DNA from: Oscillospiraceae bacterium
Lineage (GTDB): Bacteria; Bacillota; Clostridia; Oscillospirales; Oscillospiraceae
Assembly (NCBI GenBank): GCA_017412765.1
Contig: JAFPWN010000025.1
Coordinates: 1 to 64,000 of the forward strand
Direction: 5' to 3'
Length of the DNA stretch: 64,000 nucleotides
Each line of letters starts with the position of its first letter. The stretch's first letter is position 1. The notes under the pieces were generated by a model that did not search any database, was not told where the DNA came from, and was given only the letters and a program-made list of their open reading frames with translations. Made by a program: the position numbers and the translations under genes. This document shows positions 58,335-64,000 of this stretch, in pieces.

Positions 58335-59524
58335 TTGACTATAACGCGATTATGAACGAGCGTGTGCGCTCGCTCAAGCCCTCCGGAATCAGAAAATTCT
58401 TCGACCTTATGGCGGATATGAACGACGGAACGGCGATCAGCCTCGGAATAGGCGAGCCGGATTTCGTGACCCCATGGCACATAAGAGAGGCGGGAATCTA
58501 CTCTCTCGAGCAGGGCTATACCAAGTACACCCCCAACGCCGGCATGAAGCGCCTGCGCGAGGAAATAGCGAAATATCTTGTGCGCCGCTTTGACCTCAGA
58601 TATGACCCGAACGGTGAGATATTCGTCACCGTCGGCGGCTCCGAGGCGATAGACCTCTGCGTGCGCGCGCTCTGCGGCCCCGGCGACGAGGCGATAATAC
58701 CGGTGCCGAGCTTTGTCTGCTACGGGCCGATAGTCACTATGAGCGGCGCGACTCCCGTCTACATAGAAACAAAATCGGAAAATGAGTTCAGACTCACCGC
58801 GGACGAGCTGAGAGCCGCGATCACGCCGAGAACAAAGCTCGTCGTTCTGCCTTTTCCGAACAACCCCACCGGCGGCATTATGGAGAGAGCCGACCTCGAG
58901 GCTATTGCGGAGATACTGCGCGGCACGCAGATAATGATACTCTCCGACGAGATATACTCCGAGCTGAGCTACGGCGTTCATCACACTTCTCCCGCTAATA
59001 TACCCGAGCTGTATGAGCGCACCCTCGTCGTAAACGGCTTTTCCAAGGCATACGCGATGACCGGCTGGCGAATGGGCTACGTCTGTGGTCCGAGGGAGCT
59101 TCTCAGTCAGATGGTGAAGATACACCAGTACGGCATCATGAGCGCGCCGACAACGAGCCAGTACGCCGCGATAGAGGCGCTGAAAAACGGTGACGACGAT
59201 ATCGAAAAAATGCGCGAGAGCTACGATTTTCGCCGCAAGCTGATGCTCTCGCGTCTGCGCGAAGCCGGACTTGAATGCTTCGAGCCTAAGGGCGCTTTTT
59301 ATATGTTCCCGAGCATCAGGTCTACGGGACTGACCTCCGACGAATTCTGCACTCGCTTTCTGCAGGAGTATAAGGTCGCGGTGATTCCCGGCACTGCCTT
59401 CGGCGACGGCGGCGAGGGATTTGTAAGAATGTGCTACGCCGCGTCCGTGAGGGACATCGAGGAAGCTATGGACAGGCTTGCGAAGTTTGTCGGAAAGGTC
59501 AAAAATGAGAGAGAGAGTAACTGA
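58331..59524 (+). CDS. PLP-dependent class I/II aminotransferase
   Basis: 397-aa fold-type I aminotransferase. Features: GIGEPDFVTPWHI, YTKYTPNAGMKRLREEI, the PLP phosphate-binding GGSEAIDL, FPNNPTGG, LSDEIYSELSYG and the Schiff-base lysine in VNGFSKAYAMTGWRMGYVCG. It is most like aspartate/aromatic or alanine aminotransferases of subgroup I-gamma; the amino acid substrate cannot be fixed by reading alone. The start ATG overlaps the end of the Lrp-like gene by 4 nt (ATGA), and its 3' end overlaps ispE by 20 nt, so the three are translationally coupled. Confidence 0.93.
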   Translation: MIDYNAIMNERVRSLKPSGIRKFFDLMADMNDGTAISLGIGEPDFVTPWHIREAGIYSLEQGYTKYTPNAGMKRLREEIAKYLVRRFDLRYDPNGEIFVTVGGSEAIDLCVRALCGPGDEAIIPVPSFVCYGPIVTMSGATPVYIETKSENEFRLTADELRAAITPRTKLVVLPFPNNPTGGIMERADLEAIAEILRGTQIMILSDEIYSELSYGVHHTSPANIPELYERTLVVNGFSKAYAMTGWRMGYVCGPRELLSQMVKIHQYGIMSAPTTSQYAAIEALKNGDDDIEKMRESYDFRRKLMLSRLREAGLECFEPKGAFYMFPSIRSTGLTSDEFCTRFLQEYKVAVIPGTAFGDGGEGFVRMCYAASVRDIEEAMDRLAKFVGKVKNERESN

Positions 59525-60386
59525 AAAGGCTTACTCAAAGCTCAATCTCTCGCTCGACGTGCTCGGTAAGAGACCTGACGGCTACCACGAAATGCTGATG
59601 GTCATGCAGTCCATTTCGCTTTGCGACGAGCTGAGCATCACGATAACGGACGGCGAAGGTGAAATCTCCGTTTTTACAAACAGAAGCTATCTTCCGACAA
59701 ACGAGAAAAACCTCGCCTTTGCCTCGGCGAAAAAGTATCTCGAAAGAGCCGGTATCACCGATAAGAATATCAGGATCGACCTGAAAAAAGTCATTCCGGT
59801 CTGCGCCGGAATGGGCGGAGGATCGTCCGACGCCGCCGCCGTGCTGCGCGCGCTCAACAGCTTTTTCGGCAGAAGACTCTCGCGCGGCGAGCTTTTAGCT
59901 CTCGGCGCAGATATAGGCTCTGACGTGCCTTTCTGCATCACGGGCGGCACTATGCTCGCCTACGGCAGAGGAACGGAGTTCAGAGCGCTTCCCGAGATGC
60001 CTGACTGCGCTTTTGTGATAATAAAGCCGCAGTTTTCGATCAAAACACCGGAGCTTTTCTCAAGGATCGATTCGATAAAGCTCAAGGCAAGACCCGATAC
60101 CGACGGACTTATCACCGCGATAGAAAAAGGCTCCGTTATAGAAATATCTCGGCGCGTTTTCGACGTTTTTGAGGCGGCTCTTCCTCAGAAATACCGAGAA
60201 ACGACTGACAGAGCGAAGCTTGAGCTTATCGACTCCGGCGCGCTCGGCGCTTCGATGACCGGAACGGGCAGCGCTGTTTTCGGTATCTATGAAGACGAAC
60301 GGATCGCGGCGAAAGCTCTCGATAAGCTCAGAGAGAGCTTCAAGGAAGTGTATTGTGCGAAGAAAATCGGTATGATAGAGGTATAA
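59505..60386 (+). CDS. ispE: 4-diphosphocytidyl-2-C-methyl-D-erythritol kinase
   Basis: 293-aa GHMP kinase that phosphorylates CDP-methylerythritol in the non-mevalonate isoprenoid pathway. Features: AYSKLNLSLDVLGKRPDGYH at the N-terminus with the substrate-binding Lys, the ATP-binding glycine-rich PVCAGMGGGSSDAAAV, GSDVPFCITGGTMLAYGRG and the late GASMTGTGSAVFGIY. ATG 59505 follows AAAGG at usual spacing and gives the family length; a start at 59478 is also in frame. It sits inside the aminotransferase operon, with a 20-nt overlap, with no other isoprenoid gene nearby. Confidence 0.96.
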   Translation: MRERVTEKAYSKLNLSLDVLGKRPDGYHEMLMVMQSISLCDELSITITDGEGEISVFTNRSYLPTNEKNLAFASAKKYLERAGITDKNIRIDLKKVIPVCAGMGGGSSDAAAVLRALNSFFGRRLSRGELLALGADIGSDVPFCITGGTMLAYGRGTEFRALPEMPDCAFVIIKPQFSIKTPELFSRIDSIKLKARPDTDGLITAIEKGSVIEISRRVFDVFEAALPQKYRETTDRAKLELIDSGALGASMTGTGSAVFGIYEDERIAAKALDKLRESFKEVYCAKKIGMIEV

Positions 60387-60431
60387 AAGCGTCCGTTTTT
60401 GTCAATGCTCCCGGTAAAAGGAGTGACAGAA

Positions 60432-60635
60432 ATGAAGAAAAAGGCTTTTGAACTCGCGCTCATTACTGCTGTTATCGTAACGCTTCTCTTCTCTGAGGCA
60501 GAGCCTGTATCGTGCTGGTGGTTTTCCGCGTTTCCGAATCCATATTCGAGCAGCGTATCTTTTTCGGAAGGAAAGCCGGCGATAAGATTCAGACTCGCTG
60601 AGGTGATCGGTGAGCTGTTTGAATTATACTTCTGA
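60432..60635 (+). CDS. Small exported or membrane peptide (67 aa)
   Basis: ATG 60432 has AAAGGAG 8 nt upstream; the open frame back to 60399 has no such site. The N-terminus is KKKAFELALITAVIVTLLFS, a signal peptide or single membrane helix. After it come about 45 residues with WWFSAFPNPYSS and AIRFRLAEVIGELFELYF, the latter an amphipathic helix. I do not recognise a family. It lies 45 nt behind ispE, is co-directional and ends at the operon terminator, whose stem begins at its stop codon. Confidence 0.65.
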   Translation: MKKKAFELALITAVIVTLLFSEAEPVSCWWFSAFPNPYSSSVSFSEGKPAIRFRLAEVIGELFELYF

Positions 60636-60667
60636 GCGGCGCGGACCTTATGTCTGCGCCGCTTTTT
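60635..60667 (+). terminator. Terminator of the NAGPA-to-ispE operon
   Basis: AGCGGCGCGGAC (60635-60646) pairs with GTCTGCGCCGCT (60652-60663) with one G-U pair and a 5-nt loop, followed by TTTT. Confidence 0.9.
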
Positions 60668-60692
60668 CTGTCAAAATATAGTATTATTTTGA

Positions 60693-60721
60693 TTGCTATA
60701 TCAAATAACTTGTGGTAAAAT
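60693..60721 (+). promoter_or_regulatory. Promoter of the EAL-domain gene
   Basis: TTGCTA (60693-60698), a 17-nt spacer and TAAAAT (60716-60721), 36 nt before the start codon. Confidence 0.65.
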
Positions 60722-60757
60722 AAAACAGTATCCGAAAATACCGTAGGGGGTGATGGT

Positions 60758-62716
60758 ATGAATACAGTAGTTTTTGAGATCTGCGCTTTCATACTGTCTT
60801 TTTTCTGCATTATATACAGCGTTATCGTAAAGCGCGCTCAGTATTCACCTCCGCGTGACATAATCGGAAAGCTGTCAAGTCAGCACTTTGTATTTCTCAA
60901 TCTTCTGACTAACGTAATGCTTTCGTCGCTTGCTTCTGTCGTCGGCTATTTTCTTGAGCTGAACCGAAGCGCGGATACTGTATTTTTCCAGCACCTTTTC
61001 CACATAATGTATTATGTTTTCCATACCGCGCTTCCCGTCAGCTTCGCGCTGTATATTATGAATATCAACGGCGCGACTCTCGGCAGGAAAAAAAGCTTTT
61101 TCGTTTATCTGCTTAGCCTTTTTATGCTCTCTGAGCTGCTCGTGCTGTCAAACCCGTTTACTCACCTCGTCTTTTACATTGACGAGAGCTACGTCTATCA
61201 CCGCGGGCCGATGATACTTTTCCAGTATCTCTGCGGACTTGCCTACGTTCTCGTCGGGATATACTTCATCATCAAGAATAAAGCCGCAATCCCGAAAAAC
61301 GACTTTCTGACAATCTGCATTGCGATCATTGTCGCCCTCGTCGGCATTGCTCTTCAGGCTGCGTTCGCCAATTTATACGTAGAGCTTTTCTTTGAGGCAA
61401 TCGCGTTCCTTGCGATGATGCTTCTGCTCGAGGACAGAACCGGTGAAGTCGATCCGATCACAGGATCGGGAAGCAGATCGGCATTTATAAGAAACGTCAC
61501 AAAGCTTCTTGAGACAGATCAGTCCTTCAGCGTCATAGGTATAAAACTCATAAATCTTGAATTTTACTCAAGTCTTTTTTCCGGCCAGGATATTGACCTC
61601 ATTCTTAAGAACGTCTACGGCTGGCTTGCGAGCGTTTATCCCTCGGATTATATCTTCCACTTCAGAAACGAGGATTTTGCGATCATTGTCTATAACCGCT
61701 CGGAGCGCGAGGTAGAGGAATTTGCAAACGAGCTGCTCGCAAAGTTCAACTATACCTGGCAGTCGGAGGATCTTACCGCGAGGCTTGAGGCCGGAGTAAG
61801 CGTTATCCGCGTTCCCGAGGACTCCGACTCCGTTTCTGAGATCAGCCAGATCCTCTCAGCGCCTGATTCATGGTTCCATAACGGTCAGCGTATCTGTCTG
61901 AGCGACGATATAAATCTCATAAAGCGCGATATTCTCATTGAAAAGGCGATCCGCCTCGCGGTAAACGAGCGCAGACTAAAGGTATGGTATCAGCCGATAT
62001 GGTCCGCGGAAACGGGAAAAATCGTCGCTGCGGAGGCGCTTGTAAGACTTTTTGATCCCGTTATGGGACATATTTCATCAGAAGAGTTCATCCCGCTCGC
62101 CGAAAAAATCGGACTTATTTCCGATATCGGCACCTTTGTCTATGAGGAAACCTGCAGCTTTATCAGCAGAAACAATATCGAGACGATAGGTCTTGACTAT
62201 ATCGAGGTAAATATCTCCGTCTACCAATTTGTCGAGGACGGCATAGTAGATAAGCTTGAGCGCATAAGAAAGACCTACGGCGTCCGACCCGATCAGCTTA
62301 ACCTTGAGATTACCGAGTCCGTCTCATCCGATGAGGCGCCGAATCTCAACTCGAGAATGCAGGAGATGAACTCTCTCGGATACAGCTTCTCGCTCGACGA
62401 TTACGGTTCCGGATATTCAAACCTCATTCGCCTCATAAACAGCAAATATAAAAACGTCAAGATCGACAAATACATCCTTTGGAACTCCGAAAAGAACAAG
62501 GATACCTCGCGGCTTCTCGACAGCCTTATTAAAATCATACGCTCCCTCGGATTGAACGTCATTCAGGAGGGCGTCGAAAACGAAGCTCAGCTCTCGAGAG
62601 TCCTCAATTCCGGCTGCAATCTTATCCAGGGCTACTACTTCTGCAAGCCGGTGCCCGAGGATGAATTTTTGAACTTCGTTAAAACATTCAATTCAAAAAA
62701 AGATCGGAAGAAGTGA
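60758..62716 (+). CDS. Membrane c-di-GMP phosphodiesterase with degenerate GGDEF
   Basis: 652 aa. Residues 1-225 contain about seven transmembrane helices, a sensor of histidine-kinase-like 7TM type. Residues about 230-390 are a GGDEF-like domain whose signature reads RNEDF, so cyclase activity is unlikely. Residues about 400-645 are an EAL domain with catalytic and metal residues in place: EALVR, the VNIS asparagine, LEITES, LDDYGSGYSNL, the KIDKY lysine, EGVE and QGYYFCKP. It should therefore hydrolyse c-di-GMP. GTAGGGGGTGATGGT lies before ATG 60758. The gene runs into the lipoprotein gene behind it, so both may respond to one signal. Confidence 0.9.
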   Translation: MNTVVFEICAFILSFFCIIYSVIVKRAQYSPPRDIIGKLSSQHFVFLNLLTNVMLSSLASVVGYFLELNRSADTVFFQHLFHIMYYVFHTALPVSFALYIMNINGATLGRKKSFFVYLLSLFMLSELLVLSNPFTHLVFYIDESYVYHRGPMILFQYLCGLAYVLVGIYFIIKNKAAIPKNDFLTICIAIIVALVGIALQAAFANLYVELFFEAIAFLAMMLLLEDRTGEVDPITGSGSRSAFIRNVTKLLETDQSFSVIGIKLINLEFYSSLFSGQDIDLILKNVYGWLASVYPSDYIFHFRNEDFAIIVYNRSEREVEEFANELLAKFNYTWQSEDLTARLEAGVSVIRVPEDSDSVSEISQILSAPDSWFHNGQRICLSDDINLIKRDILIEKAIRLAVNERRLKVWYQPIWSAETGKIVAAEALVRLFDPVMGHISSEEFIPLAEKIGLISDIGTFVYEETCSFISRNNIETIGLDYIEVNISVYQFVEDGIVDKLERIRKTYGVRPDQLNLEITESVSSDEAPNLNSRMQEMNSLGYSFSLDDYGSGYSNLIRLINSKYKNVKIDKYILWNSEKNKDTSRLLDSLIKIIRSLGLNVIQEGVENEAQLSRVLNSGCNLIQGYYFCKPVPEDEFLNFVKTFNSKKDRKK

Positions 62717-62724
62717 AGTTTTCT

Positions 62725-63960
62725 ATGTCCATCAAAAGAATACTACTCTTTATCCTCGCAGCTGTCATGCTTGTTTCCGTCACCGCCTGCGGGAAAAAGC
62801 CGGAGGATACCGAAGAGCCGGAGACCCCGACCGAGGAAACTGAAACCGTCGCAGACCCCGAGACCACTGTCGAACCTGTCGAGGAGCCGGCAGAAGAGCC
62901 GAAATACAAGCCTTATCAGTTCGATGAATCGAAATTCGTCGAGTATAACGGTACTGTCGAGCATTTTTTCTTCCATCAGATTGTCGCGTGGCCTGAGATG
63001 GCTTTTGACGGCGATTCCTACGAAAAGGGCATCGATGACTGGATGTGTACTGCCGACGAGTTCGTTAAGATCATGGATGAGCTATACGCCAAAGGCTATA
63101 TCCTCGTCGATATCCGCGACGTCTGGTCTGAGTATGAGGACTCGCAGGGCAATCCCTTTATGATGCGCAACACTCTGCGTATTCCTGAGGGAAGAATACC
63201 CTTTGTCATGAGCTATGACGATATAAGCGTCTACGAATATATGCCTGCAAACGGCTTTATGGAGCGCCTTATTATCGGTGAGGACGGCGAGCTTTGGTGC
63301 ACCGGCACCGGACCCGATGGAAAACAGGTCACCGCGCAGGGACTTGATATAGTCACTCTGACCGACAAATATATCAAGGAGCATCCGGATTTCAGTCTCA
63401 ACGGCGCAAAGGCCTGCCTTTCGCTCACTGGCTATGCAGGTATCCTCGGCTATGACACCTATCAGGACTCGCGCGGAACGGCGTATTACGACGTTGACCA
63501 CAGAGCCGCCGAGATCGAAGCGGTCAAGCCTATTATCGAGAAGCTCAAGGAGACCGGCTGGTACTTCGGCAGCCACACCTGGGGTCATATAAGACTTGAC
63601 AAGAGAACGGTCGAGCAGGTGAAGGCGGATACCGAGCGCTGGTTCCAGGACGTCGGAGAGTGCGTAGGCGAGACACCGATACTCTTCTATCCGCACGGCG
63701 CGAGACCGGACGGTAAGGACGTCGATCAGACCGGTCCCGTTTTCAAATATCTCCATTCCAAGGGCTTCAGATATTTCTTCTCCGTCGGCACAAATTCCTT
63801 CTCAAAGGTAAAGACCGACATCAGCGCCGTTGTCGGAGACAGACTTCATCCGGACGGAACGACTCTCCGCTGGGCGCGCAAGACTTATCTGCCGTTCTAC
63901 GACGCAAAGGATATTTATGACGACCGCAGGCCGGACTACGGCAACAGTTGGGACAAATAA
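62725..63960 (+). CDS. Lipoprotein with polysaccharide-deacetylase-like domain
   Basis: 411 aa with a lipoprotein signal (SIKRILLFILAAVMLVSVTA, lipobox Cys in VTACG), an acidic Pro/Glu/Thr-rich linker to about residue 70, then a NodB-like domain. Candidate deacetylase motifs are FVMSYDD (metal Asp region), GSHTWGH (metal His pair) and YPHGARPDG, all in the expected order. It probably deacetylates or binds an extracellular polysaccharide, on the outer face of the membrane. ATG 62725 gives a normal signal peptide; a GTG at 62713 overlapping the EAL stop codon is also in frame. Its pairing with a c-di-GMP phosphodiesterase suggests control of surface polysaccharide, which is inference. Confidence 0.85.
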   Translation: MSIKRILLFILAAVMLVSVTACGKKPEDTEEPETPTEETETVADPETTVEPVEEPAEEPKYKPYQFDESKFVEYNGTVEHFFFHQIVAWPEMAFDGDSYEKGIDDWMCTADEFVKIMDELYAKGYILVDIRDVWSEYEDSQGNPFMMRNTLRIPEGRIPFVMSYDDISVYEYMPANGFMERLIIGEDGELWCTGTGPDGKQVTAQGLDIVTLTDKYIKEHPDFSLNGAKACLSLTGYAGILGYDTYQDSRGTAYYDVDHRAAEIEAVKPIIEKLKETGWYFGSHTWGHIRLDKRTVEQVKADTERWFQDVGECVGETPILFYPHGARPDGKDVDQTGPVFKYLHSKGFRYFFSVGTNSFSKVKTDISAVVGDRLHPDGTTLRWARKTYLPFYDAKDIYDDRRPDYGNSWDK

Positions 63961-63972
63961 AACTGTGTCAAA

Positions 63973-63996
63973 GCCCCGCAGGAAAACCTGCGGGGC
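63973..63996 (+). terminator. Terminator after the deacetylase-like gene
   Basis: GCCCCGCAGG (63973-63982), AAAA loop and CCTGCGGGGC (63987-63996), a perfect 10-bp GC-rich stem. The window ends before any T tract can be judged. Confidence 0.85.
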
Positions 63997-64000
63997 ATAC

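Overview
The window looks like part of the chromosome of a low-to-mid GC clostridium (Clostridia, probably an Oscillospirales-type gut lineage). The evidence is SpoIID/LytB and SpoVB homologues, many TTG starts with strong Shine-Dalgarno sites, and a Firmicutes-like set of housekeeping genes. No rRNA gene lies in the window, so the lineage is an inference.

Three zones can be separated. Positions 1-7990 are accessory and AT-rich: three small hypothetical genes, a co-directional trio of large serine recombinase genes (the middle one has no catalytic domain), and then a cargo gene that fuses a DUF1016 N-terminal domain to an Nmad3 nucleotide-modification domain. Next come a structured non-coding stretch, a tRNA T-arm-like fragment, an orphan gene of conjugative-element type whose expected ATG is ATT, and the C-terminal remnant of a transposase.

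Positions 7990-36995 are occupied almost entirely by one GC-rich minus-strand gene. It encodes a secreted protein of 8,989 residues built from Ig-like/chitobiase-like, fibronectin III, IPT-like, PKD, CARDB and PEGA-like repeats, with a helical segment of about 700 residues and a C-terminal dockerin. Its centre is a diverged tandem duplication with a period of about 5.6 kb. A 604-residue regulator with two helix-turn-helix regions is transcribed divergently from a shared 221-bp control region holding a perfect 19-nt palindrome and three TATAATG heptamers.

Positions 37260-63960 are ordinary host chromosome with several compact operons: rlmB and a degenerate P-type-ATPase-like protein; an EF-G-like GTPase; a NifX-FKBP fusion; asd and dapA (lysine/diaminopimelate pathway); spoIID-like, queA and tgt (queuosine tRNA modification); an ArsP_2-type metal permease; recG; a SpoVB-like flippase with a DUF378 protein; a run of NAGPA protein, membrane protein, Lrp/AsnC regulator, aminotransferase, ispE and a small secreted peptide; and an EAL protein with a polysaccharide-deacetylase-like lipoprotein. 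Most units end in clear intrinsic terminators, and a MITE-like 165-bp inverted repeat sits directly behind recG.

The most unusual items are the giant duplicated dockerin protein with its dedicated regulator, the DUF1016-Nmad3 fusion carried by a serine-recombinase element, and the recombinase trio with a catalysis-free middle member.
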